Assembly (NCBI RefSeq): GCF_028751195.1
Contig: NZ_CP066784.1
Span: forward strand, 3,720,001-3,784,000
DNA length: 64,000 bases
Direction: 5' to 3'
Origin: Alicyclobacillus sp. ALC3
Lineage (GTDB): Bacteria; Bacillota; Bacilli; Alicyclobacillales; Alicyclobacillaceae
In this document: positions 25,618 through 34,180 of the stretch, in pieces
Position numbering within the stretch: the stretch's first letter is position 1
Layout of the letters: each line of letters begins with the position of its first letter
Position numbers and translations under genes: made by a program
Notes under the pieces: model-generated
The model's input: only the letters and a program-made list of their open reading frames with translations
Told to the model about the DNA's origin: nothing
Databases searched by the model: none

Positions 25618-25731
25618 TTAGTATCCTGCCGCTCCTCCGTATCCGGGTACGAGCAAGAAGAACAACACGAAGATGATGAGGAATACGACCGCCCAACGTG
25701 TATATGCTCCAAAGCAGCCACCATCGTACAC
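25618..25731 (-). CDS. YjcZ-type sporulation peptide 2
   Basis: 37 aa from GTG 25731 (AAGGAG 10 nt upstream). Gly-rich start (MYDGGCFGAY), the nearly identical TRWAVVFLIIFVLFFLLVP helix and a GYGGAAGY end. It is a tandem paralogue of the previous gene, 52 nt away on the same strand. Confidence 0.8.
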   Translation of the reverse strand: MYDGGCFGAYTRWAVVFLIIFVLFFLLVPGYGGAAGY

Positions 25732-26060
25732 AAGCTCACTCTCCTTCCGCATTGGTACCTCACTTTATGAAAGGTCGTCCGCCCTTGAGTGGGCTCTTGC
25801 CTTTCGACGAGAGCCCATTCAAGCGTTTTCCAGCCCCACGGCAAGAACTTCAGCCATGCGCTCTGGACGGTGGCGAGAGACGGAATTGACAGTTGGGGAA
25901 CAAGAGCCGCGGGACGTGAATCATCAACGGCAAGGCTGCTCAGTGCGTAGAATATTACGGTCAGGACTATATGCCTCGGGACAACTAGGCGTCTCAGCAA
26001 CTTGCCGCTCTGTAGCCATCGAGATTCGTGATCTGATGAGAAAACTGAGGGGGTTATCGC

Positions 26061-26600
26061 GTGACCATCACACAACTACTGGTGTCCAAAGAGGCAATCG
26101 CCGTTTACGCATTGGCACTTGCAGCACTCGAGAAGAAATTTCAGTTCATCAAGCCCGTTGTGAAGTATTTAGAAAACCACCAAAGCGTCGCGACAGACAT
26201 TGCCGAGAAGCTCCCACAGAGTGCAGTTGTAGCAGTTGAAGACGGTGTGAAATTTATTGAACACCTCGCAGAGTCGCCGGTTATGGCGCCATTCGTCGCG
26301 AAAGGTAAGATTGAGGTTCAACATCTGATTGACGAGGTCGAGCACGACAAGGCCATTATGCAGGCACAGGCGATTTTGCGGCAGGCTGGGGGCGCATATG
26401 AGGGTTTAAAGCCCGATGTCAAGGTGAAGGTGGAGACCGTGCTGAAACTTGCGCTGAGCAAAATGGGCATCAACTTCAGTGAGGCGGAGGTTAAATCAAC
26501 CCTGCACGCTGCAGATACACTCGCCAAAAATGTAGCCAATTCGCCGGAGGTCAAATTGTTGCTCGACGGGTCACAAGGCACGCAAGTTGTAAGAAGCTAA
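26061..26600 (+). CDS. Predicted helical protein, LLH-holin-like C-terminus
   Basis: 179 aa, GTG 26061 after GAGGGGG. Largely alpha-helical. The C-terminal part (KVKVETVLKLALSKMGINFS, then EAEVKSTLHAADTL) recalls the end of LLH-type phage holins, but a clear membrane helix is present only at about 7-25. No other phage genes are nearby. I do not assign a function. Confidence 0.6.
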   Translation: MTITQLLVSKEAIAVYALALAALEKKFQFIKPVVKYLENHQSVATDIAEKLPQSAVVAVEDGVKFIEHLAESPVMAPFVAKGKIEVQHLIDEVEHDKAIMQAQAILRQAGGAYEGLKPDVKVKVETVLKLALSKMGINFSEAEVKSTLHAADTLAKNVANSPEVKLLLDGSQGTQVVRS

Positions 26601-26719
26601 CTCGCACTGGGTTTTTCAATCCGATGGCAAACAGGCCGGGCATATGTAGGCCAGTCTCGACAGGACGAGGGCGACGAAGTTCCTCTCCTGTCTACGGCCT
26701 CCCAGCCCTGACAACAATT

Positions 26720-27667
26720 CTAAGTGTCGCTTGTCGAACCGTGAACTGCGATCGTCACCGCCTGATTACCTAACTCGTTCCAGGCACCCAGAAAGTTGGC
26801 TCGCTTCACTGGTTCGTCCTTCTGGCCGGTCAGTGGGTTGTTGATAAAAATGTATTTGGCATTATAGCCGACAATCAGTACAGCATGTTCCTGCTCGTTC
26901 ACCCGTATAGGGCCTTCGGGTGTCTGCCACGTCTCCCAATACTTATTCGTTGGTTTCAAGGTTGCGGTCACCCACGCTTCAACCGGAACGCCCTTCGCGA
27001 CATAAGACAAAATCTCGTCAAATGGCTGATTGGTCAGGTCTACACCTTCGCCAGGGAGGATTTTGTCGATTAGTTTTATTATCGGCCCATGGTAGATTCC
27101 AAACCCATCCGACCATACGTACGGCGACCCCACAAAACCAACGTTAGGGTTGCCCCATGAAATGATTTGACCCGTAGAAGATTCCACGCGTGGCGTCGAG
27201 TCATAGGGCTGTTCCGCGGCGAGCGTCATTTTGCTCACAGGGTTTCCAATCGCAGTAAACAACATGGATAGACTGGTGACTTCGCAACCGTTCGGAAGTT
27301 GCGGATTTTGATTCTGTGGTGGAACGTTCAACATGACTGAAGCTGGGAGTTCACTTTCGGTCGGCTTTGAATTCTGCTTTGGTGTGGTTCCGCTTTGTTT
27401 TTTTGTCAGAACTTTGGGCTTGGCTGTATTCCGCTTCTGTTCTAGCGGGCTCGTCGAGTTGTGTTTCGTCTGAGCGGCTGCTAGCAGTTCCGTTTTTGCC
27501 TTAGCAGTCGGCAACCACCACCCGGAACTTGCCCACCCTGCGAATCCGAGAACTACAATCGTCGAAGTTGCCACAAGACGTCTGCGGTGTCTTCGTCGCA
27601 CGGCGGCCTGATGACGACGATTCTTACGCGTCGCATTCAGCGATCGGAGTTTTTGCATGTCATCCAC
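26720..27667 (-). CDS. Membrane-anchored C39-like cysteine peptidase
   Basis: 315 aa from GTG 27667 (GGAGG 7 nt upstream). A basic cytoplasmic start (TRKNRRHQAAVRRRHRRR) is followed by a membrane helix (about 33-52), a Lys/Thr/Ser linker (60-105) and a C39_2 peptidase domain. The domain has the Cys of LPNGCEVTSLSM, the His of NEQEHAVLIVGY and the Asn of FINNPLTG. The protein would face outward. Family members are papain-fold enzymes found in spore formers near ger genes and elsewhere; the substrate is unknown. Confidence 0.85.
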   Translation of the reverse strand: MDDMQKLRSLNATRKNRRHQAAVRRRHRRRLVATSTIVVLGFAGWASSGWWLPTAKAKTELLAAAQTKHNSTSPLEQKRNTAKPKVLTKKQSGTTPKQNSKPTESELPASVMLNVPPQNQNPQLPNGCEVTSLSMLFTAIGNPVSKMTLAAEQPYDSTPRVESSTGQIISWGNPNVGFVGSPYVWSDGFGIYHGPIIKLIDKILPGEGVDLTNQPFDEILSYVAKGVPVEAWVTATLKPTNKYWETWQTPEGPIRVNEQEHAVLIVGYNAKYIFINNPLTGQKDEPVKRANFLGAWNELGNQAVTIAVHGSTSDT

Positions 27668-27831
27668 GTTATCTCCTCCGCCCTTCAAAGTCCACTGGAC
27701 CGGTCCACCATCGCAAGTATTCTCCGTCCCCTGTACTAGACGTTGCTCGAGGCGATTAGGTTACAAAGTTCGACGGCACGGCGGCGGGTTTTGGCGATTG
27801 CTGTCAACGACGGGTAAACATTCTTGTCGAC

Positions 27832-28941
27832 TTATTGTGCCGTGCTTTGTTTATTGGAGGGTTTGTGTATCACTCGTGTGATACGGAAAACCGCAACGGC
27901 GAGCAAAGGGAGGCCGACCATAGTTACACCAAAATAAGCTGGCGTAGTGTATGCCATGAACTCGTGCAAGTCAGGAGAATTGTGGAAGAATAAAACATTG
28001 GCGGTCCAGACTGCAACGCCTGCGGGGAGGGCTACATTCCGAATGGTTGGGAGACGGAAGACATCCTTCATGGCGGAACACATGGCGTATAAGAACGTAG
28101 AAATTTTCAGGACCATGGTAGCGATGACACCCATTACGTAAATCGTGTCAAGGCGTTCGACGAACTGGCCGATGCGAATGCCGCGGACCACCTCTCCTAC
28201 CGGTAGGGACAGGTACGTCAAGGCCGGGCCCAACACCGCGATCACAATTCCCATAATGAAGAGTCCAGCAACACTAAGAAATGCGCCCAGCCACAGAAGG
28301 TCCTTTGCCAAGGTCTTGCCGCCATTCATAGATTTGACCAGTTGTAACGCTACAAGAAATTCAAATGGAAACGAGGTCGTCGGCAATATAGACGCACGCA
28401 AGACAGGGGTCCAGCCATTCGCTAGAACGGGTGTGAGTTGGGATACATCCACGTTTTGAAGGGACAGCACAGATAGAGCCAAGGCGATGATGACAGCAAT
28501 TGGTGTGATGAATTCCCCCAACCGTCCCAATGTCTCGATGCCATGAAATACAACGTACGTAATGGGAGGTACAATGGCGGCGCTAATGACATAGAGTGGC
28601 GTCTGGGGCAAGCTTGTAATTTCAACAAATACGGACAGTTCACGCAGAAGCATAGCCGTAGTAATAAGAAACCAAACCAAGAACCACGCGCCCAAAACCC
28701 GGCCAATCCATGGACCAAAAGCAGTCTCTAACCCGTCCATCAGCGACTGATTCGGAAAAGTACGGATGAACAACGCACTGACGCCAGCCGTGCACGCCGT
28801 CCCAGCGAAAAAGAACAAGGGTACAATCCACCCATCCCGTACCGTATACTGACCAATACTAAATGGTAATAACGTGATACCCGTCCCCAAAATGACCCAC
28901 AACATCAGATAAATGAACTGCATGCGTGAAATCTGTGTCAA
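27832..28941 (-). CDS. GerB-type permease, germinant receptor subunit B (operon 3)
   Basis: 369 aa, about ten membrane helices, starting ISRMQFIYLMLWVILGTGIT. The spore-permease pattern is clear (SLMDGLETAFGPWIGRVLGA). It is the last gene of the minus-strand A-C-D-B operon. The start near 28941 carries no obvious strong ribosome site other than GAGGAG about 15 nt upstream. Confidence 0.93.
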   Translation of the reverse strand: MTQISRMQFIYLMLWVILGTGITLLPFSIGQYTVRDGWIVPLFFFAGTACTAGVSALFIRTFPNQSLMDGLETAFGPWIGRVLGAWFLVWFLITTAMLLRELSVFVEITSLPQTPLYVISAAIVPPITYVVFHGIETLGRLGEFITPIAVIIALALSVLSLQNVDVSQLTPVLANGWTPVLRASILPTTSFPFEFLVALQLVKSMNGGKTLAKDLLWLGAFLSVAGLFIMGIVIAVLGPALTYLSLPVGEVVRGIRIGQFVERLDTIYVMGVIATMVLKISTFLYAMCSAMKDVFRLPTIRNVALPAGVAVWTANVLFFHNSPDLHEFMAYTTPAYFGVTMVGLPLLAVAVFRITRVIHKPSNKQSTAQ

Positions 28942-28965
28942 TCTTGATCGACTCCTCTTTGTACG

Positions 28966-29184
28966 TCACAACACAGAATAAAACCACTTCGTGGCCGGTT
29001 CAAACAGCCATTTTACCCACACCAGCAGATCGACTTCAGGCCAAACGTTCCAACTGACCATCGTTGAGCCCAGTAAAGCCAGCGCCAACAATCCAATTTT
29101 CAAGCCCCATTCCCGCGCTGTCACTTTGGCCATAATCCCGAACCCCACAGCACAAATCGAAAAAATCACTGCGACCACAATCAC
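28966..29184 (-). CDS. Small two-helix membrane protein (ger operon D-protein)
   Basis: 72 aa, GTG 29184 with AAGGAGG 9 nt upstream, overlapping the TGA of the C subunit gene. Two hydrophobic helices (about 1-18 and 28-46) and an aromatic tail (VWVKWLFEPATKWFY). Some Bacillus ger operons are known to carry a small D gene of about this size with two membrane segments that modulates germination; position and topology match. Homology by sequence is not shown here. Confidence 0.75.
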   Translation of the reverse strand: MIVVAVIFSICAVGFGIMAKVTAREWGLKIGLLALALLGSTMVSWNVWPEVDLLVWVKWLFEPATKWFYSVL

Positions 29185-30398
29185 GACACCGGTCCTCCTT
29201 GTCCAGAACTAGGAGGAAGTCCTTGTGGTGAGTACTCCGTATCTGGAGATTTAGAGGCAAGTCCATTACGAAGCAGCTGAATCTGGATGTCATATTTGAC
29301 TTTGATCGTTGGGAATATGGTCTTCCACTGACTCGCCACCTGACGCCAAGCTGTCGGTTGCCTCTCGAACAGAACGTCTCCAAATTGGACCGAATCCACA
29401 TCTGTTTTCTGTAGCTGCTCAAACATGTTTTGCATGCGGTGTTGCATGTCGGACGCGAGGTTAGATTCCCACTTCTGGTATGAAGCTGTTGTTGGTCTGG
29501 AGCCTGGGCACAGCCGTTCAACCTCAGCCCGGCCTCTGACTCGAACCAAGAACTGAACATCGCGGCCGTGAACAATTGGGACGACGTCTGTATGAGTGCT
29601 GAGCATGCGAAATGTGTCGCCCACGTCCGTTTGCGAACTCTTTGCGTCTTCACACGGAAGTACTACCTCTGTCTGTTCGGTATCTTGAATGAACAGCAAC
29701 AACGCCTGCGCATCTCTCGACACGACGTGTCCTTTATACTGTCCACCATCAAATAGCCCGACCCCACATTGGCATATATGTGAATCTGCCGAAGTGACAT
29801 AGGCAATGGTTGGCGAGTGGGAGGGACGCAGGTATTCGCGGATTACCCTCAGTTGTGTACTGTTCACTGCAACCCCTTTTTTAACGCCTTGATCGACTAA
29901 AGCCCGGATTGCCACCGCTGCGTACAATTCGGGTTTTCCAGAGGCGTTGAGTAAGTCTGCAGCTGTGCCATCGGTAACCACAAACAATTGATTCCGTCGA
30001 AGACTGCGGTTTCTTTCCAGGTAATCCAGCGCACGGTCAATCCCGTGGTCGGCGTACGTTTTTCCAAACACGACCACTGAGTTGTGAGATAAAAACAGCT
30101 TTCGAGCTACATTTTCGTCAAATTTGTCAATTGCCTGCTCCACCGTTTCTCCAGATTGTTCGCGAACAAACGTGGCCGATTGACGCTTGCCACCGCCACC
30201 TGACGCCTGCCCTCGTGCTCCAGTCGGGTCAACAACCTCCACCGACACGCGGACACGTTGGTCAGGGGTCTGGTCGATACCGACGGCTAGCACCAGGTTG
30301 AGAGCGTCTACCTCCTGCAGGTCTTTGCATCCGACTGCCGCGAAACTGATGAGCAGGAGTAGCGTCGCGAGCAAGCAGTGATTGGGCAGTCGCTTCAT
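29181..30398 (-). CDS. Ger(x)C lipoprotein, germinant receptor subunit C (operon 3)
   Basis: 405 aa. Lipobox AVGC with Cys 24, then KDLQEVDALNLVLAVGID, a divergent version of the usual WDxxElN start. Domain end: MQNMFEQLQKTDVDSVQFGD. ATG 30398 overlaps the stop of the A subunit gene (ATGA). Outer-face lipoprotein of receptor 3. Confidence 0.94.
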   Translation of the reverse strand: MKRLPNHCLLATLLLLISFAAVGCKDLQEVDALNLVLAVGIDQTPDQRVRVSVEVVDPTGARGQASGGGGKRQSATFVREQSGETVEQAIDKFDENVARKLFLSHNSVVVFGKTYADHGIDRALDYLERNRSLRRNQLFVVTDGTAADLLNASGKPELYAAVAIRALVDQGVKKGVAVNSTQLRVIREYLRPSHSPTIAYVTSADSHICQCGVGLFDGGQYKGHVVSRDAQALLLFIQDTEQTEVVLPCEDAKSSQTDVGDTFRMLSTHTDVVPIVHGRDVQFLVRVRGRAEVERLCPGSRPTTASYQKWESNLASDMQHRMQNMFEQLQKTDVDSVQFGDVLFERQPTAWRQVASQWKTIFPTIKVKYDIQIQLLRNGLASKSPDTEYSPQGLPPSSGQGGPVS

Positions 30399-31975
30399 GT
30401 CGCATCCCCCGAAGGGGGTGTCGGTCTGGGTGTCGAACTGCGGGTAGAGTCAATCGGCTCATAAACCGAAGGGCGTTTGTTCATGGCCCACCATGGAGCA
30501 CGGAACAGCGTGTCGCGCATTTCGGGCCAGGAGAACGGCGCCAGCGGGGCCATGTACGGGACGCCGAACGACCGCAGAGACACCATATGAGTGATCATCA
30601 TCAATCCCAAAGCGACAATGCCGTACAGTCCGAGCAACGATGCAGCAATCATAAAGGGAAACTGCAATAGGCGGTTGGTGTTCACAAGGTCTTGGGAGGG
30701 AATAGTGTAGGAAGCCACACCTGCGGCGGCAACAACGATGACCATACCTGGTGAGACAATGTTGGCGTTCACTGCTGCATCTCCGATGATCAACGCTCCG
30801 ACAATACTCACCGACTGCCCAATGGCTCTTGGCAGACGAAGGCCCGCTTCTCTTAGGGCTTCGAAGGCTGTTTGCATCCCCAAGGCCTCAATTACGGTTG
30901 GGAACGGAATTCCCTCGTGCTGGGCCTCCAAACTGATTAGCAGCGGCGTTGGAATCAGGTCTTGGTTGTACGACAGAAGTGCAATGTATAAAGAAGGAAG
31001 CAACAGAGATGCCCAATACATGGCATGCCGGAGAATCCGAAGCGGTACAGCTGTCATATAGTGACTGTAATAATCCTCCGCTGAGATGAGCCCAGCAACA
31101 AAAACGGTGGGCACCATTACTGCGCCGGGTGTACCATGAATGACAAAACAAATTCTGCCCTGCAACAGTCCGGCGACCGCCCGGTCCGGACGCTCCGTGT
31201 TCTCCGTCATTCGGAATGGTGATAGCGGAGCATCACCAATCATTTCTCGAATCTGATTGGATGATACCATTCCGTCGATGTGGATACGAGCAATACGCTT
31301 TCTCGCCTCGTCCACCAGTGACGGTTTGACAATTCCCGCGATATAGACCATGGCCATCTGGATGTTGGACTCTGTCCCCAATCGCTGCGTTTCCACTTTC
31401 AGCTTGGGAGTGTGCAGAAATTTGCGGATCAAGGCGAGATTTGCCTGGATACTTTCAATGAATGCCTCTTGTGGTCCTTGGATAGTGGGTTCGTTCTGCG
31501 AGATTTCAACGGCCCGCCCCGGGAACTGGTTCACATCGACCAGCAAACTTTCTGGCTGACCATCGACCAATATGACCACTTTTCCATCCGCTATGGCTTG
31601 ATGAATCGATAGAAGTTTTGTCTCGCACTGCACCGTCATGGACCTCAGAGCGTCTTTTAGCCCGCTGATGGTGACGGGTTCCTCGTCGTACTCTGTCAGA
31701 GGTTCCATGATACCGCGTTGTGCGGAATTCTGGTCAATTAATCCATTGATGAAAACAAGGCACACAGGCACCCCCTGTACGTGCATGTGTTGATACTTCA
31801 CGTCTGCACAGTGGTCCCACTCCTGTTGAATCAATGGCAGCGACCGTTGCAGTTCTGTGGCCAATTTTGAATCATCCTGGGCATCGCCATAGAAAGAGAT
31901 GTCTTGGAATTGCGTTTGGAGTTGTTTGATTCGGGATTTGGACCTCAAACGGGTCCAACCGTTTTTTTTTCTCAT
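30395..31975 (-). CDS. GerA-type germinant receptor subunit A (operon 3)
   Basis: 526 aa from ATG 31975 (AAGGGG 5 nt upstream); a longer in-frame ATG at 32020 has no ribosome site. Hallmarks: GPQEAFIESIQANLALIRKF, EGIPFPTVIEALGMQTAFEA, GQSVSIVGALIIGDAAVNAN, PFGVPYMAP-like end. First gene of the A-C-D-B operon. It is closer in layout to the operon 1 A subunit than to that of operon 2. Confidence 0.94.
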   Translation of the reverse strand: MRKKNGWTRLRSKSRIKQLQTQFQDISFYGDAQDDSKLATELQRSLPLIQQEWDHCADVKYQHMHVQGVPVCLVFINGLIDQNSAQRGIMEPLTEYDEEPVTISGLKDALRSMTVQCETKLLSIHQAIADGKVVILVDGQPESLLVDVNQFPGRAVEISQNEPTIQGPQEAFIESIQANLALIRKFLHTPKLKVETQRLGTESNIQMAMVYIAGIVKPSLVDEARKRIARIHIDGMVSSNQIREMIGDAPLSPFRMTENTERPDRAVAGLLQGRICFVIHGTPGAVMVPTVFVAGLISAEDYYSHYMTAVPLRILRHAMYWASLLLPSLYIALLSYNQDLIPTPLLISLEAQHEGIPFPTVIEALGMQTAFEALREAGLRLPRAIGQSVSIVGALIIGDAAVNANIVSPGMVIVVAAAGVASYTIPSQDLVNTNRLLQFPFMIAASLLGLYGIVALGLMMITHMVSLRSFGVPYMAPLAPFSWPEMRDTLFRAPWWAMNKRPSVYEPIDSTRSSTPRPTPPSGDAT

Positions 31976-32139
31976 GAGAACCCCTTGTTCCGACAGTGAA
32001 AAAATGTTGTTTTGTATCATGTTCCACTATGGAGGGGACTATTCACGCAAGTTCGTAGCTGGTTGACCGATTTTGCCCGCGGGTGGATGTGGGTTGCCTG
32101 TAAATGCGGTGGTCCCAGCGAAAGTTTCCCTGGCATGCT

Positions 32140-32412
32140 CTACTGGTTGTTTAAATATCGACACACACATTCGTTCAACCGAGACTCAATGTAGTCGGCA
32201 TCGTATATGTAATCACTTGTTGTCCGGTATTCACTTCGCGCGTCAATGCCTGCAAGAAGCAAAATCAGGTCCCATGTCCACCAATTCTCAATCGTCGTCT
32301 CTTTGTTAGCGAGGATTCCCATCGCCCACATAGCGGCATCCTCTCGTGTGGTTTTGTGACGGAACACACTATTGAATTTCGACAGTACGACTGAAATATG
32401 TGGCTGGTCCAC
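32140..32412 (-). CDS. Hypothetical protein (90 aa)
   Basis: From GTG 32412, which has GGAGAGG 9 nt upstream; the in-frame ATG at 32421 is too close to that site. Soluble and mainly helical, with a Trp-rich segment (ENWWTWDLILLLAGIDARSE). Family unknown. It stands alone between ger operon 3 and decayed genes. Confidence 0.5.
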   Translation of the reverse strand: MDQPHISVVLSKFNSVFRHKTTREDAAMWAMGILANKETTIENWWTWDLILLLAGIDARSEYRTTSDYIYDADYIESRLNECVCRYLNNQ

Positions 32413-32616
32413 AACTTTCATCCTCTCCGATGCAGTGGTTCAAAGGGCAACACGTCAGACCTACCCTTAACATGGATGCTAAAGGAAGTTGAAATGTTCC
32501 ATTGGTGGTGGAATCTGTGCGTGGGGGGTATAGAACTGGACCTGCCTCTGACTGCGGGTGGATTGTTTGAAGACAGTGGGCAGACTCATGGCTAAACATC
32601 ATTTCGGAGATGTCCG

Positions 32617-33074
32617 ATGTCGACTACATACTCAAACAAGATTCGACGTCCCTACGCCCACATGTCATCATTCCTGGTCAATCAACTCCACCTGAGGAAC
32701 CCTTGGATACCCGTATGGTGGTCCATGGCTTTCCCGGGTGGCGGTCACATGATGCTCTGTCCAACGGTCTCATGCTGTGGGCTCGACCTCTGTAGCTTGG
32801 CGTTCATTGTGGGCATGGCCGTCATGTTGCTAGGCGCCATTTATGGATTTGTCTTGACATGGGGTCCAATCATCTGGGAACTGATTGGCATGGTGGCAGG
32901 TATTGTTGTTGGCCTTCTCATCAGGTTGCGTCTTCAGGAACAAAAGTGTTTCAGGACATCATTCAGGTCGATGTTGTGCTCATTGTCGATTGTAGCGAAA
33001 GCCAAGAACGGACGGTCGAACAAATCCAGTGGGGTCATCAAGCGCTTGGTGTTGCAAAAACGCCCCCCTCTTGA
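32617..33074 (+). pseudogene. Decayed chimera of two small membrane-protein genes
   Basis: ATG 32617 (GGAG 7 nt upstream) reads SNKIRRPYAHMSSFLVNQLH and then LRNPWIPVWWSMAFPGGGHM, matching the start of a conserved family of spore-former membrane proteins as I recall it. The frame then becomes atypical (CPTVSCCGLDLCSLAF). It resumes as VMLLGAIYGFVLTWGPIIWE, a glycine-rich two-helix domain of another family. A frameshift near 32935 is needed to reach VFQDIIQVDVVLIVDCSESQ and the stop at 33074. This is best explained as a deletion fusion plus a frameshift. The in-frame continuation to 33141 has no protein-like character. Confidence 0.6.
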
Positions 33075-33303
33075 CTCGGGTGGGTTGGGGAGGATTCAAT
33101 GTCGTAGAACCTGCTTCAACAGAAGCAGACCCAAGCTTTAATGGCTTGAAATACTCCGCGCAGGGAGTACTTCTTTTTTGTGCCAGAACAATAAATTGAT
33201 CTAGTCGCTGACTGAGCGCAATGACATCCGGATGAGTCAAGCTACCCCGTTCTTCTGCGACTCGATGCATCTGATTCCGTAGATATTCGATCATAATCTC
33301 CAT
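32980..33303 (-). CDS. Spo0E-like aspartyl-phosphate phosphatase with aberrant C-terminus
   Basis: The first 45 residues (MEIMIEYLRNQMHRVAEERG...) carry the Spo0E signature SQRLDQFI. Spo0E-type phosphatases dephosphorylate Spo0A~P and delay sporulation; they are usually 50-90 aa. Here the frame runs on for 60 residues through the terminator of the opposite strand and into antisense of the pseudogene, so the original stop was probably lost near 33170. The start could be ATG 33315, 33303 or 33294; none has an ideal ribosome site. Confidence 0.65.
   Translation of the reverse strand: MEIMIEYLRNQMHRVAEERGSLTHPDVIALSQRLDQFIVLAQKRSTPCAEYFKPLKLGSASVEAGSTTLNPPQPTRVKRGAFLQHQALDDPTGFVRPSVLGFRYNRQ
33152..33179 (+). 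terminator. Rho-independent terminator after the pseudogene
   Basis: TACTCC and GGAGTA pair around a 6-nt loop and are followed by CTTCTTTTTT (33170-33179). It serves the + strand unit ending in the pseudogene. The Spo0E-like frame reads through it on the other strand. Confidence 0.75.
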
Positions 33304-33315
33304 ATTTGGCTTCAT

Positions 33316-33822
33316 ACCCTCATGCGATATTTGTCACAACGAGGTACAGGATAACAAGTTGAGCTCGCGAAAGCTGTCGGATGGTGTCGGTGTCCAATAA
33401 TTTTTCCCGACGCTCGATTTACCGCAATTGGGAGTTTCACTCCAAAGGGAAGGCCCTCGCCTCGCTACGACCGGGAACGGAGACCGGTCATGACGACGAC
33501 GAAGGCCAACCTAAGGAGAAGAGACGGTCTCGAATTGCCGCCGCTTAATATAACCTTTCGGAGAGGTATTACTGTAACTGACGGTCGGATAACTGGATGA
33601 TTCATACAGATGGCGACTGGTTTCCAATTGTTTCCCTAGCGCTTGCGAAGAGAGTTGTCGCCGTGAATGGATTTTCAGCAAGTTTTCAGGATGCGCTCAG
33701 CTTTACCTCAGGCCGATGACTCGGCAATGCGTGACAATGGTAACACTTAGTTGCCCCCTGTACACCGTCATAGGGCTCGCAGCATCAGCGTAAGGGGAGA
33801 ATCCGGTGAGGAGGGTGTGCAC
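33316..33822. other. 507-nt stretch without a supported gene
   Basis: The only open frame of note is 33381-33548 (+, 55 codons, basic and Gly/Asp-rich). It has no ribosome site and no recognisable family, so I do not call it. The last 40 nt hold the ribosome site of the HxlR gene. No repeats or RNA motif were recognised. Confidence 0.5.
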
Positions 33823-34152
33823 ATGAACAGTCGGATGAAGCAACACACGGAGTCGAACGTGTGGAAGCTGATCGGTCAACGGGGTGCGAGAGAAGTGCTT
33901 CGAGAGTTGATCGCGGGAAGAAAGCGGTACATGGATATTTTGCATGGTACGGGCGGGATCAGCAGTCGGACTTTGACCAAGCGGTTACGTGAGTTGGAGA
34001 CCGCAGGAATTGTGTGCCGCGTTGTTTATCCGGAGATGCCAGTGCGAATTGAGTACCGCTTGACGCCGAAGGGGACCCGGCTCGAACTTGCAGTCCGTGA
34101 GATGGAACGAGTGGAACACGGTTGGCTGGAAGAAGAACGCTCTCGTGCCTAA
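33823..34152 (+). CDS. HxlR-family transcriptional regulator
   Basis: 109 aa, ATG 33823 with GAGGAGGGTG upstream. Winged helix of the HxlR type: KLIGQRGAREVLRELIAGRKRYMDIL, GGISSRTLTKRLRELETAGI and the wing VRIEYRLTPKGTRLE. The N-terminal Cys found in redox-sensing members (the CP motif) is missing. It ends 28 nt from the convergent TadG-like gene. Targets unknown. Confidence 0.85.
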   Translation: MNSRMKQHTESNVWKLIGQRGAREVLRELIAGRKRYMDILHGTGGISSRTLTKRLRELETAGIVCRVVYPEMPVRIEYRLTPKGTRLELAVREMERVEHGWLEEERSRA

Positions 34153-34180
34153 TTGAACAGGTTTGTCGGCCAGGCAAGGA

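Noticed and set aside
33381..33548. 55-codon frame upstream of the HxlR gene
   Set aside because: No ribosome site and low-complexity basic sequence; not supportable.
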